A stretch of DNA of 64,000 bases from Hortaea werneckii (GCA_037044905.1 JBAOKB010000037.1:310001-374000); one strand, 5' to 3'; shown: positions 54,276-64,000, numbered from the stretch's first letter. Numbers and translations: made by a program. Notes: a model not told the origin generated them from the sequence alone.

Positions 54276-55304
54276 TGTACACACTGTCGGGGTAAGCCCC
54301 AGCCTCGCTATCAGGGCGGTGATATCTCGTAAGAGGGACACCAAGACGGGCGTTCATAGAGCTGAACAAGCGAATGCGACGCATCAAATCTCTATGCGAC
54401 AAACGTTACGGGTCGAAATGAAAAGGCATAGGTAGCGACATACGCTCGTGCGACCGGCAAATTGCCCGTGAGACTCGCTACCAACGGTCGGTAGCGTGAG
54501 GTCAGGTTTCCTAAACCGGGCAGACCCCAAAGGCTTGGCCTCCACGACCGGAGACCCCCCCAGCCACTTCCGCAGTCCGAAGGAGCAAATCCGCTCGGAC
54601 GCCAACAAAACGAAACAGTCCATGCTGCAGCGATGAGCGCGGGCCTCGCATGGAGGTTGGACGATGATCAGTGAGGGGGACGTTCATCGTCCCGACCCAA
54701 ACATAGAAACATCACGAGCGCTTTATCATGCCCGGTTCGCCCAGCCCGCGGGCTCGGTAGCTCGTCCTCCTATATCGACGTGACAGGCCAGAATAATAGC
54801 CCACGAGGCCAGCAACATCATCGACCGCAGCATTGTTGCCATCCTCCCCTGGTAGCACCTCGAGCAACACTGGTATTCGATGGCTGGCGGACCCGAATAA
54901 GATCGACACCGCGCAGAATCCGGCCAGCAGGCGGGCGCTACCGTCTCTTGACGTTTACTATCTTCGGAGAATTGAATCGTTCAACCTCACCACCTCCCCC
55001 CAGTACGACTTGCCGTCCCATCCAATTGCTAGCTCGCCTGCGCCAGTGACGCTCCAGGACGCGGCTGAATACGCTTCGACGCCGTCGACCTCATTCAGAC
55101 GCATTTACACATCGCACCCTGGGAATTCCCCGCTCTTCACTAACGGCACGGCGACCAATCCTCCCCTTGCAGCTTGATACCTGCACGATCGAAGCCAAGG
55201 TTGCATTGGCATTCTGGTACTGGCTGGCATTCGGATGTCCTGCGCCGGAGTAGTGTAATACACCCGAGCTAGCGGTTTAAGCCTCTCGATATACTAGAGC
55301 CGCT

Positions 55305-56753
55305 ATGTCGTCGACTAGCACTCTCACCACTACCGCTGCCGTTCCGGCAAACCACCACCTCCACCACCACCACCATCACCACCAACACATCGTCAAGAGT
55401 CTGGCCCCTCCAGTCTCGCCCATTGTCGCCAAAATGAAGGAACACTTCCTATCTCTCGACATCCCTATGCAGGTCAATGCTAAGGCTGGTAGCTTTACTG
55501 GCTTTGACCTGAAGCCCTTCAGTACGGGCACAACGGCCGGCGAACCTGAAGTGACATGTTGGCTACTGGACACAAGGGATTTATGGCATGGCGACAACAT
55601 CTTCAGCGCCGAAGGCGCAGCACAGGCATTAAGCCTCATCAGCCTACCCGAACAGAACTCCTGCACTACTAAGATGTTCGTCTCCGACGCGCGCATGAGC
55701 CTGGCCAGCGCGCTACTCAAGAGGTTATTTATCACCAAGACGCTAGGCATACCCTGGAAGGATGTGAAGCTGGCACGAAAGGGCAACGAGAAACACGGCA
55801 AGCCTTGCGCCGTAGACGAGTCAGGGCGACCTATCGACGGCATCGACTTCAACGTATCACATCAGAATGGTCTCGTTGCACTGATCGGCTGGGACGGACG
55901 GAAACAACATCGCTACGATCCCAATGGACACATCCAGGGCTTATTATCGCCCGGCATGAAGCAGGACGACGTGATGGTCGGCGTAGACATTGTCTGCGTG
56001 AACGAACGTGACAGCGCACACACCACCATCGACATGGAAGGCTTCGACGGCTGGGTCGACATCTACGACTCCGTCTTCTCAGAGGAAGAGCGATGGAGCA
56101 TGAAATACGACGTCGACCGTGTGACGCTCCTGGACGGCAGCCAGCTCAAAGCCGCCGACCTCGGCCGTCACGACCGCTGCATCACCCGCCACAAGGACAT
56201 CTCCCTCACCACCCCAGCCGGCCAAGACCTCACTTTCTCCTCCGAACTCCTCATCGACGCCAAGCTCCGCCGCTTCTACACCTACTTCTGCTACAAGGAA
56301 GCCTACATCAAGCTGGCCGGCGAAGCCCTCCTAGCCCCCTGGCTCCGCCAGCTGGAATTCTCCAACGTCCGCTCCCCGCGCCCCGGCACACAAGCCCGAT
56401 GCTCGACACACGGGACCTGGGGCGAGGAGGTCGACGACGTCGAAGTCCGGCTCCACGGCCGCCCCGTTGACGACGTGCGCATGAAGATCCAGGCCTTCGA
56501 GGAGGATTTCATGCTTTCGACCGCCATCCAGGGCGCCGTCGAGGGTCTCACGATCCCCGCTTTCAAGAAACTCGACCTCCAGGCCGACGTCATGGCTTTT
56601 GCTGGCGATCACCTCAACACGTCGAGTGTGCCGACTATTAAGGAGCCTCCGGGTCCGGTACGGAACGATTCCATGATGAATATGCACGGTATGCCCGAGG
56701 TCAAGCAGTGTCCCGAGGCGCTGCTGAGTCCCTGGGAAAGCCGGTACTTCTAA
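55305..56753 (+). CDS. npgA: 4'-phosphopantetheinyl transferase, NpgA/CfwA type
   Basis: Moves phosphopantetheine from CoA onto carrier domains of polyketide and peptide synthases and the alpha-aminoadipate reductase of lysine synthesis. 482 aa, single exon. Sfp-type signatures: FVSDARMSLASALLKRLFI, the FNVSHQNGLVALIGW block, the metal-binding MVGVDIVCV, and FCYKEAYIKLAGEALLAPWL with the catalytic KEA. An unusual run of nine His in twelve residues lies near the N-terminus (about residues 17-28); in reading order the start could be later, at MKEHFLSLDIPMQ (residue 44), which is closer to where homologues begin to align. Upstream DNA gives no help. This enzyme serves the whole cell and does not mark a metabolite cluster. 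No frame breaks. Confidence 0.92.
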   Translation: MSSTSTLTTTAAVPANHHLHHHHHHHQHIVKSLAPPVSPIVAKMKEHFLSLDIPMQVNAKAGSFTGFDLKPFSTGTTAGEPEVTCWLLDTRDLWHGDNIFSAEGAAQALSLISLPEQNSCTTKMFVSDARMSLASALLKRLFITKTLGIPWKDVKLARKGNEKHGKPCAVDESGRPIDGIDFNVSHQNGLVALIGWDGRKQHRYDPNGHIQGLLSPGMKQDDVMVGVDIVCVNERDSAHTTIDMEGFDGWVDIYDSVFSEEERWSMKYDVDRVTLLDGSQLKAADLGRHDRCITRHKDISLTTPAGQDLTFSSELLIDAKLRRFYTYFCYKEAYIKLAGEALLAPWLRQLEFSNVRSPRPGTQARCSTHGTWGEEVDDVEVRLHGRPVDDVRMKIQAFEEDFMLSTAIQGAVEGLTIPAFKKLDLQADVMAFAGDHLNTSSVPTIKEPPGPVRNDSMMNMHGMPEVKQCPEALLSPWESRYF

Positions 56754-58376
56754 GCCGGTTCCGCCTCCGTTCTGCTCATGTGAAAGACGTTTCTGCATAC
56801 GTCTTACCTACCAGCAGAACGGAACAGGAACTTCAACACGTCTGCGGACGAGAACCTGCCTGAATTCCAGCTGAGGAAGCTCATCCACGCTCCTGGGCGT
56901 CGTCGGCACCAGTTGGACTGCATCCCGTTCGGCTCTCCACTCGAGCCAAGCCCCTGCGACGCGGGAAGGATTCGGTACTTTCACTGCCTAGCCCTGATGA
57001 CCAGGCTCTTCTGAACGGCATTCATCTCATATGGTCTGCCCTTTCCATCCGCGGCCGAAGAAGGCAGCTGCAGATCGACGACAGGAATTTTTGATGACGC
57101 AACAGAATTCTCAGAATGATACAATATACCTCGATTGTTTTCAAGGAGTTAAACATGGATTGCCTCTGGCTGGTTGAAATTACAGCTTTGTAGATGGCTT
57201 ATTTTCTTTTTGGGGAGGGAAGAGGGCAATATGAGCAAGGCGTTCTTTATTTGGGATTTACTTGGGGAATATTCTTGGGAGGAGGAGGAGGGGAAAAATG
57301 TGTTGCAACCACTCGGCACACATTATACACAGCTTTTTGCGTTCAAGCGATACCCAGATCCTCATTCATTTTTCTTGGAGGGCACCGCCTAAGTGGAGAG
57401 GTCTTCGTTCCTTTTGGGGGAGAGATGAGATTGATATCTGATGAAAGATCACGTAGAGGTGGATGGTGATGGCGGGTAGTGTTAATGTCTATCACTTTTT
57501 TTTTTCTTCCAATGATGATACTTTCTTCCACATAATACTGCGCATGGTGAACATTTTGCAGTGCCCTTTCTCTCGTTCGTACATGCTCTGACCTCATGGA
57601 ACACGTGGTTTGTTGAAGAAGTTGATGCGATGAGATGTATCCCGTGACAGAGAGGTTGGTGATCGCGCAGAGGAGTAGTAGTCACACCTTTCGATGACGA
57701 CGATTTCTCCAGTTGGAATTGGAAGTTCTTGAGTTTGCTTCTTCGACTATGTTTCTGCTTCGAAGACTAATAGTCATATGTCCGTAATAACGCTCTGGAA
57801 GGACTCTCGTTGTTGGCGGCCTAGAAGAGGCACTTAAAACAGATTGAAAGCAATTTTGACACCTCAGCATAATCTACCTAGTATGCGTCTCAGATGTGTA
57901 GTTCGCAAGGATCTGTGGCAGAGGGAACAAGGTCTGTCATTTTCACGATAAGATACCTCCTACGACTTCCCTTTGTTACCTTTACCTTGGAGGATATACA
58001 CGACTTGAGCTTGGCCTGACTTCAAGCGGGACACGAAGATGTATCACCACAATTGAAATGAGCGCGATCCATAGTCAATCATTACCTATTCTACACTCAT
58101 GCGTCCCCTCCACATAGTCCTTGCAAAATAGAGTTGCGTGGTAAAGCATCTGACATGAGACGAGAGCATCAGCGTGTGTGAGAACGTCACGTGATCAAAA
58201 GAACGGCCAAAAAGTTCACCAACACCTCCTCCAAATTGTGAACTTGCCTATAAAAAATTCCACAAGCACCCAAATCGAGTCCTCTTTCTTCCTACAGCAA
58301 GAGAGGGCGCTCTAGATGCTCAGGATATCAAAAAAAAAAAAAAAAAAAGGCAAAAAGTCAAGCTCCGAGCATGGAC
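56754..58376. other. Intergenic region downstream of the PPTase
   Basis: 1.6 kb between the PPTase stop and tRNA-Gly. No gene supported. Ends with a 19-base A run that acts as the tRNA terminator on the other strand. Confidence 0.4.
58330..58348 (-). terminator. Probable RNA polymerase III terminator of tRNA-Gly
   Basis: A 19-base A run, i.e. a T19 run on the tRNA strand, 28 bases past the tRNA 3' end. Confidence 0.7.
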
Positions 58377-58491
58377 TGCGTCGTCGGGGAATCGAACCCC
58401 GCCCTATCGCTTGCCGGGTCCTTCGCCTTACAGGCTCCGGATTTCGAATCGGAATGGAAGGCGATAATCCTAACCACTAGACCAACGACGC
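58377..58491 (-). tRNA. tRNA-Gly (anticodon TCC) with a 43-nt intron
   Basis: Acceptor GCGTCGT pairs perfectly with ACGACGC, discriminator A. D arm TGGTCTAGTGGTTAGGATT carries the A box; T arm CGGGGTTCGATTCCCCG the B box. Anticodon stem ATCGC/GCGAT encloses CTTCCA, so the anticodon is TCC (58456-58458). The intron is placed at 58412-58454, directly after position 37 as in other eukaryotic nuclear tRNAs. Long for a fungal tRNA intron. Confidence 0.85.
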
Positions 58492-58907
58492 ATTTAAATT
58501 TCATAGTCGTAGCACTGCTGGTTATCGAGTTATTGATTGTTTAAGAATGCTTGTTTATGATGTGAGGTTAAGTTAACCAGCAAATGCAGAGAGCGTAGGA
58601 GGTTTCTGCTTGTCGCCATGGTTCTTTTTTGCAGTAGCCAGCGAGACGACCATGCCGCCGACGAAACGGGGAGAGCAGGGTAATAGTAGTGCTTTTGGGG
58701 TACGTTAAAAGGTTGAGTTTGCAAATGGTGAACTTTTCTTTCTTTGACACGAGTGTGAAGAAATTTCAAACTACCTAGGTATCAATGCACTCAACGACGA
58801 ATGAGATCAATCAGAGGAACAGTAGAGTCAAAAGGTAATCACTTTGCTTTCAAAACTAATTATGCTATGTACAATCGAAACATGACTTCGTAAACCCCAT
58901 ATCTACC
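58492..58907. other. Intergenic region between tRNA-Gly and catalase
   Basis: 416 bases; includes one exact TACCTAGGTA palindrome at 58772-58781. No gene seen. Confidence 0.5.
58772..58781. repeat. TACCTAGGTA palindrome
   Basis: Exact copy about 125 bases downstream of the catalase stop and 280 bases upstream of tRNA-Gly. Confidence 0.8.
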
Positions 58908-60626
58908 TTAGGCAGCGACGGAGCCCTTGTGCGTACCAGCACGCGGCGCACCGTTGTTGTCCGGGATGTTGCTGCCGACCTTCTTAGGCGGGGCGAGACC
59001 ATTAGCGAAGCGCTTGCTGTCGTCGTTGGCCATGCCGTTGTGGGTGCCGTTGAAGGACAGTCCAGCAATACCCGGGTAGCCCTTGACGCCCGTAGCCTTC
59101 TCGAGACGCGAGGCGATGTCCTCGGAGACCTCGCGGAAGATGGCGATCTGGCGCTTGATGATCTCCTCCTTGGTGCAGTTGCTCATGTGACCGGATACGT
59201 TGTTGATGAAGCGCTGCTTGGCGCCTTCGTCGAAGACCTTCTCCCACAGGGCGCGGGGTGCCTTGAAGTCCTCGGGGCGGACCTCGGACAGGAAGGTCAC
59301 GGCCTCGCCGATGAAGTGGCCGTGCGTCTTGTCGAGGTCGACGGAGCGCTGGCGGAAGGAGACGGGCTCGATGGAGCTCAGGTATGGTGGGCGAGAACCC
59401 TGGTTGTAGAACGCCATGTTGCCGTCACGCTGGAAGTTGGCCATTCTGTATGGCACGCGGGGAGCGTTGACTGGCAGCTGCTGGTAGTTGACACCCACAC
59501 GGTGACGGTGAGTGTCTGGGTAGGAGAACAGACGGGACTGCAGGACAGGGTCCGCAGATGGTTCAATGCCTGGCGGCAGATGAGACGGGTTGAAGGCGAT
59601 CTGCTCGATCTCGGCGAAGTAGTTCTGCACGTTCTCGTTCAGGTAGAACTCGCCAACCTTACGGAGGGGGAACTGGTCGTGAGGCCAGACGTGGGTCAGG
59701 TCGAAGATGTTGATGCGCTGGTTCTCCCAGAGCTCCTCAGCCTGCTTAGGGGTCATGGTCTGCCAGCAGACGTCCCAGCCTGGGTAGTCACCCTTCTCAA
59801 TGGCGTTGTACAGGTCCTTCTGAGCGTAGTCCGGAGAGTAGTTGGCAGAGTCTTCCTGGGTGATGAAACCAGTGCCCTGCTTGCTCTTCATGTGCATCTG
59901 ACCGTAAACCCAGTCACCGTTCTTGTTGACGAGCTTCTGGGTGTGGCCGGCGTATCCGTGCATCTTCCTCCATCCGTCAGGAATACCGCGGTCACCCATA
60001 AGGATCATGACCTGGTGGACAGACTCTGGGTTTTGTGAGAGGTAGTCCCAGAACATCGTCGAGTCATCGGCGTGCGTCAGGTGGGTGGCGGGGTGACGCT
60101 TCTGGGTGTGGATGAAGTGAGGGAACTTCGCTGGGTCGCGAAGGAAGAAAACGGGGGTGTTGTTGGCGACCATGTCCCAGTTGCCCTCGTCAGTCCTGAA
60201 CTTGACAGAGAAGCCACGCGGGTCACGAGCGCAGTCGTGAGAGCCGGACTCGCCACCGACGGTCGAGAATCGTACGCTGATGGGGCACTTCTTGCCTGCC
60301 TGGAAGATGTCGGCCATACAAAGGTCGTCCATTGGGTCGGTGGTCTGGTAGTAACCATGAGCACCACCACCCTTGGCGTGAACAACACGCTCTGGGATAC
60401 GCTCGCGGTCGAAGTGGGAGAGCAGGTCGATCAGGTGGAAATCTTGGAGGAGCAGAGGGCCATTCTCGCCAACCCTCTGCGTCTCGTATGGGTGGGGGTA
60501 TGGCACACCATTGCTGGTGGTGTACAGAGTGTCCTGAGAGGACGAGTTCCTATCGTCGATGTAGTCGCGGTGGAGATCACCGTTCTTGCGGCCGTCAGGC
60601 GCGTGGTATGTTGCTGCTGGTGCCAT
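58908..60626 (-). CDS. Monofunctional haem catalase, small-subunit type
   Basis: Decomposes hydrogen peroxide. 572 aa, single exon. Catalytic His in RVVHAKGGGAHGYY, the FSTVGGESGSHDCARDPRGF block, Asn-containing NNTPVFFLRDPAKFPHFIH, the haem-ligand Tyr in LFSYPDTHRHRVGVNY, and a C-terminus with MSNCTKEEIIKRQIAIFREV. The length of about 570 aa and absence of a flavodoxin-like C-terminal domain place it with small-subunit catalases (CatC/Cat1-like), not the ~720-aa secreted type. No signal peptide, and the C-terminus (KGSVAA) is not a canonical SKL-type peroxisomal signal, so location is uncertain. The start at 60626 (MAPAATYHAPDG) is chosen; a second ATG lies 15 bases upstream. Strong codon bias gives a 369-codon antisense open frame. 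Confidence 0.96.
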   Translation of the reverse strand: MAPAATYHAPDGRKNGDLHRDYIDDRNSSSQDTLYTTSNGVPYPHPYETQRVGENGPLLLQDFHLIDLLSHFDRERIPERVVHAKGGGAHGYYQTTDPMDDLCMADIFQAGKKCPISVRFSTVGGESGSHDCARDPRGFSVKFRTDEGNWDMVANNTPVFFLRDPAKFPHFIHTQKRHPATHLTHADDSTMFWDYLSQNPESVHQVMILMGDRGIPDGWRKMHGYAGHTQKLVNKNGDWVYGQMHMKSKQGTGFITQEDSANYSPDYAQKDLYNAIEKGDYPGWDVCWQTMTPKQAEELWENQRINIFDLTHVWPHDQFPLRKVGEFYLNENVQNYFAEIEQIAFNPSHLPPGIEPSADPVLQSRLFSYPDTHRHRVGVNYQQLPVNAPRVPYRMANFQRDGNMAFYNQGSRPPYLSSIEPVSFRQRSVDLDKTHGHFIGEAVTFLSEVRPEDFKAPRALWEKVFDEGAKQRFINNVSGHMSNCTKEEIIKRQIAIFREVSEDIASRLEKATGVKGYPGIAGLSFNGTHNGMANDDSKRFANGLAPPKKVGSNIPDNNGAPRAGTHKGSVAA

Positions 60627-62442
60627 GTTTGTGATTGTCAAAATGTTCTGATGTGGAAAGTGAAGACGGATGGAGAGCCCGTCAGAATAAATAAGACATC
60701 AAAAGCTGATGGCGTAACTGCTCCGACAAGTTGCCGGTAGCTAACGTGTGGCGATTACCCTACCTCGAGCGATACATACCTCTTAGGGCCATCGACAGAT
60801 GGAAGCGATTGCTCGCTCGATGGCAGGCCCTGTCCGCGGTCTTGCACATGACGTATGCTTACCAGTCGCTTACCATGACGGCTACTATGTACCATTGGGT
60901 GGCAAAGATCTTAAGATCTATCCATGTGGAGGTCCTCACGCTTTGAGACAGGCAATTTACAACGACATCGTTTTCTTCCGCCATGCATGCGTGCACTCAG
61001 AATTGTTTGGGGTGTTTCTTTGCCACCCAAACATTATTGCCTCCAAAGTTTGTGAGGCTCACAGCGCGTCGCACAGCTGTTTGGCTCGCCGTCATAACCC
61101 CGCCATAACCTAATTGGGAAGCCTACACCGAGGAGGGCAAAGCGCGACGTAACCCACTCTGCAGATATGGGCACGAGCTTCTCTCGCTGTCTGGAACAAC
61201 GACACTACAGTATGCTCGGCAATTGTTTTCCATCGCTTTTTCAAGTGCATCGATCCGATCAGCGATAGATGCTCTCTTCTCATTGGCTATTAAGCCATCT
61301 CTCTCGTAGTGTCGGATGCCCGGGTAACCCATTGGCAGGCATTCGCCTGCCCGGGCTGCGATGTATGTATGAGCTGTCGATGCCATTGCGGTAGTTATCA
61401 CCAATGCCGATGTCAACATCTCCGGTCGCCACCGAGAGGCGCTTCGCTACAGGATCACCGACTACGGCTGATGGCCCGCACGTGCCTGCCCTCACCTTCG
61501 CTCTCGGCCTCGTTTGCTTCTTTCTGTCGCTAGTCAGTGATTCCCTCGCTGGACAGGTTTTGTTATCCTCACTGGCAATAGCTGGAAGAGTCAGCTAGCG
61601 ATAGGTGCAAGATGTACTGGTGCGGCACGCTGATTCGCTGTACTCGCTGTTAGTAAGTACCACATAGCCTATGTACTGTACATACATAGCTACTGTATAT
61701 ACATAGAAAGACAAGCAGGATGCGTAGCCCTCCAAGAAAGGTCTGCCACATTAAGGTTGGTGGCTGGAATGGCCGTCCTAGAAATTGATCGTAGTCTGAC
61801 ATTCGTGCCTTCCGAAATGAGTTGCTGACGAAGATTACCGTCGACTTACTATGTCGGCTCTTTGATGGGTTTAGAATTTGGCGCAATCAGTCATTGAGTT
61901 GCGCATATAGGGCAGATGGACGATGCCGTGTACGAGCTGGCTAGAATTGACTAGCCTGACTTCACGCAAACGAAAGACCGTGGAGTTGAGGCAAGATCAC
62001 ATGCCATTGTTGAGCGACCTGGGCCCTCCTTTAGGTAAGAGCGATCGACAAGGATATACACGTTGGACGCTGCTGATAAAAGCAGACTGATGCATTACTC
62101 TGGTCTTTCATGTCGTACAATATCGATTTGTCTTTCGCATTCAGACATTGACACACGAGCGAAAATCTAGAGAAGAATGCGCGATCTTGTCTTGAGCGAC
62201 GTTTGGGTGGGAGCCGGATGGCGGGAAGCCCACCTGCACCGCTATTCGCGCCTTCCATCTGCAGGACGATGGGACAATAGGACTAATGCACAATAGCGAA
62301 TGGGTTCATCCGCAACAATGCGTATTCTTCCAGAGGGAATGTGACCCTTCTCACACTTGCAACCCATCCTCGCGTGCAACCTGTTCCAAAAAGGCCAAAC
62401 AGAACAGAAATCCCGCCGTACTTGACAGAAGCCGTCAACAAG
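60627..62442. promoter_or_regulatory. Divergent intergenic region between catalase and BTB gene
   Basis: 1.8 kb with the catalase promoter at its left end. No coding region supported; an AT-rich ATGTACATAC-like stretch lies near 61670-61705. Confidence 0.4.
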
Positions 62443-63452
62443 ATGGGAAGGCCAGTTCCAATGCCGATGATGTGCGGTCTCCACAAGTGAGTATCGTACG
62501 GCAGCGTGCTCGACAGAGCTGACACTGACATCGCACAGCGTCTTCACTCAGGGCGAATATTCCGATCTAGCAATCACCTGCGGCGAGCGTACTTGGAAGG
62601 TGCACCGCCTGGTGCTGTGCACCCAGTCAGAGTACTTCCGCAAGGCTTGCAATGGCACCTTTACTGTACGATTCCTCTACCCCCAAGGAGAGGAGTCAAG
62701 TCACTAATGAGCTTTCCAGGAGGCACAAGACCGTAAGATCGACTTGAGCGATGACGATGTGCATGTGCTGGCCACAATGCTGCACTACCTTTATCACTTC
62801 GACTACGACGACGAGCATCATTTTGTCCACGGACATGATGCGATGACCCTCAACATTTGCATGGCATTGATTGCAGACAAGTATAACGTACAACCTCTGC
62901 TCATCCTTGCCTGCGAGAAGCTCAAGGGCCGTGTCAGGTTCGTCAACATGCTCTCGCACGTCTCACCCGAATGTCTGCTGACAGCAAACCAGCACGCATT
63001 GGGACACCCCAGCTTTCGCTGCCGCCATTTCGCTCGCGTTCGGGACTTCGAGTGCCAACTGCAAACGTCTCCGCTCCATCGTCCTAGGTGCCGCCATACT
63101 GCACGCGAAGGAGCTCTTCCACGACAAGAAGTTCGAAAAGTTCCAAAAGGCGGCCCGCGAGCAGACGGACTTCTGCTTCGAATATGCCGCGGCCGTCTCC
63201 GCGCACGCGGCTATCACTGACAGCGAGAAGCTCGCGGTCAAGAACGCAAACGGTGCCACTTGGTTCAAGTGCCCGGGCGAAGGCTGTCAGAAGCATGAAG
63301 GGCTCTTTCGCGTCAAGATGTCTGGGTTCCATCCTGATTGGAAGCTCAACTGTCCGATGAAATGCAACATGGGCAAAGGCATGGATTTTTGGGGTGAGCA
63401 TATCGTTGCAACTGACGAACCAAAGTTTAAGAGGGCAAAGAAGAATCCGTAG
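62443..63452 (+). CDS. BTB/POZ domain protein with Cys-containing C-terminal region
   Basis: About 282 aa from four exons: 62443-62486, 62539-62665, 62720-62937 and 62993-63452; introns of 52, 54 and 55 nt with standard borders (GTGAGT, GTACGA and GTTCGT donors). The BTB fold covers VFTQGEYSDLAITCGERTWK, VHRLVLCTQSEYFRKACNG, then DLSDDDVHVLATMLHYLYHF and ALIADKYNVQPLLILACEKL. Such fungal proteins are often Cullin-3 adaptors or scaffold proteins; no partner is visible. The last exon reads THWDTPAFAAAISLAFGTSS, then LGAAILHAKELFHDKKFEKF, and ends with spaced cysteines (FKCPGEGCQKHEG, NCPMKCNMGK) before FWGEHIVATDEP, which I do not recognise. The start at 62443 (MGRPVPMPMM) is uncertain; an ATG at 62461 is also in frame. 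Exon sizes sum to whole codons. Decayed copies of its 3' end follow. Confidence 0.8.
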
Positions 63453-63800
63453 AGCTGGTTTCTGCTCACTGGAGCCTCGACAGCATGAGTTGATGGAACA
63501 TTTGTGGCAGCAAAGTGCAATGGACGGGAATGTAAGGAGTCTTGGAGCGAGCATATTATTGCTACTAATGGCGAGGCGAAGTGCATAAGATCGCAACAGA
63601 AACCGCAGAGCGAAGGTCTTCTCACTTGAGCCTTGATGGTATGATTTGATGGAACAGGTGTGCCAGTGAAGTGCAATGCAAGGAAATTTGGAGCGAGCAT
63701 ATTGTTGCGGCTAATAATGAGGCGAAATACAAGGGATCTTGAGGAACACCACAAGGCTGAAACACACTCACTGTCACCACGGAGTGATGGTTTTCAAGTC
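63360..63800 (+). repeat. Three diverged tandem copies of the BTB gene 3' end
   Basis: A unit of about 150 bases recurs. Landmark GAGCATAT starts at 63397 (inside the last exon), 63549 and 63695. A second landmark, GATGGAACA, occurs at 63492 and 63648. Copy 2 is open as KCNGRECKESWSEHIIATNG, clearly like the gene's own KCNMGKGMDFWGEHIVATDE; copy 3 reads EIWSEHIVAANNEAKYKGS but has lost about 10 bases upstream of it. Copies 2 and 3 lie after the gene's stop codon. Confidence 0.75.
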
Positions 63801-63915
63801 GCACATGAACTGAGCAAACCTACATATGAATCGAGATCAGTCGCATTGGGCTTTCACTTCTATCTTTCTGTCGAGCATGATTGCATGTGAAGTGGAGCTA
63901 AAGAACAGCCTATCA

Positions 63916-64000
63916 CTACAAAAGCTCAAGCTTTGTCGAGAGTTTCTGCTTCTTCCCCTTCCACTTATCCACCTTCTCGACAACACCAGCGTAGCTCCAC
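63916..64000 (-). CDS. C-terminal end of an unidentified gene (cut by right edge)
   Basis: The last 85 bases read on the minus strand as WSYAGVVEKVDKWKGK, then KQKLSTKLELL and a stop at 63916-63918. Lys-rich composition, an open frame up to the edge and a spacer of ordinary length suggest a true gene tail. No family recognised from 27 residues. Confidence 0.4.
   Translation of the reverse strand, partial: WSYAGVVEKVDKWKGKKQKLSTKLELL

Larger units (their letters stand above)
52868..55304. other. Intergenic region of 2.4 kb
   Basis: Upstream of both the glutaminase and the PPTase. Two TACCTAGGTA palindromes (53133, 54266). Short frames, including one at 54833-55177, lack recognisable features; I do not call a gene. 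Confidence 0.4.

Noticed and set aside
54833..55177. 114-codon frame upstream of the PPTase
   Set aside because: Ser/Thr/Pro-rich text with no domain; likely chance frame in the promoter region.
55305..56753. PPTase as marker of a secondary-metabolite cluster
   Set aside because: No synthase, tailoring enzyme or cluster regulator lies nearby; NpgA-type enzymes act globally.
58929..60038. 369-codon open frame on the plus strand opposite catalase
   Set aside because: It is the mirror of a highly biased catalase coding sequence; its Val/Leu/Asp-rich text has no domain and the catalase frame explains the openness.
1..64000. CRISPR array, transposon or integrated virus
   Set aside because: No regularly spaced repeats, transposase, reverse transcriptase or capsid-like frames seen; the only tandem unit is the decayed 3' end of the BTB gene.

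Overview
The window is nuclear DNA of a filamentous ascomycete (Pezizomycotina, probably Dothideomycetes; the class is an inference). The reasons are short GT-AG introns, mostly 49-100 nt with a CTGAC-like branch site, compact and roughly GC-balanced genes, two intron-bearing tRNA genes, and single-copy proteins typical of moulds: an NpgA-type phosphopantetheinyl transferase, an N-acetylglucosamine-induced DUF3605 protein, a HAL4-type kinase, a fungal BEACH protein and Snd2. I see no transposon, virus, CRISPR array or obvious secondary-metabolite cluster.

Layout. 0-9 kb: SMC3 start (-, cut by the left edge), a membrane protein with a spermidine-synthase-like domain (+), a HAL4-type kinase (-) and an APC-type permease (-). 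10-14.7 kb: a Cti6-like PHD protein (+), an NGI1/DUF3605 protein (-) and cytochrome b5 reductase (+). 14.7-18.7 kb: gene-poor. 18.7-28 kb: arylamine N-acetyltransferase 1 (+), Cdc27/APC3 (-), Snd2 (+), Syf2 (-) and a Yra1-like RNA export adaptor (+). 28-35 kb: haspin kinase (-), an isochorismatase-like hydrolase (+) and N-acetyltransferase 2 (-) tail to tail, then a vacuolar-type subtilisin (-). 35-43 kb: one giant BEACH-WD40 gene (+). 43-53 kb: tRNA-Trp, annexin (-), Nup82 (-), Cbc2 (+) and a PdxT/Sno glutaminase (-). 55-64 kb: PPTase (+), tRNA-Gly, catalase (-), a BTB protein (+) followed by decayed tandem copies of its 3' end, and the C-terminus of one more minus-strand gene at the right edge.

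The main structural observation is that ten conserved genes are broken by 19 apparent single-base frameshifts. Sixteen read as one missing base and three as one extra base, and most lie in runs of G, C or A. Restoring frame at each site gives a continuous family-like protein, and all completed genes then sum to whole codons. Uncorrected homopolymer errors in the assembly explain this better than gene decay, although the haspin gene alone carries six. Each affected gene is annotated here as one locus.

The genes are mostly housekeeping: chromosome cohesion and mitosis (SMC3, Cdc27, haspin), RNA handling (Yra1, Syf2, Cbc2, Nup82), membrane traffic (BEACH, annexin, Snd2) and detoxification or stress (two NATs, the isochorismatase-like hydrolase, catalase). 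No clear new multi-gene system is evident. The best leads are the BTB gene with its decayed 3' repeats, the NAT/isochorismatase pair and the recurring TACCTAGGTA palindrome.
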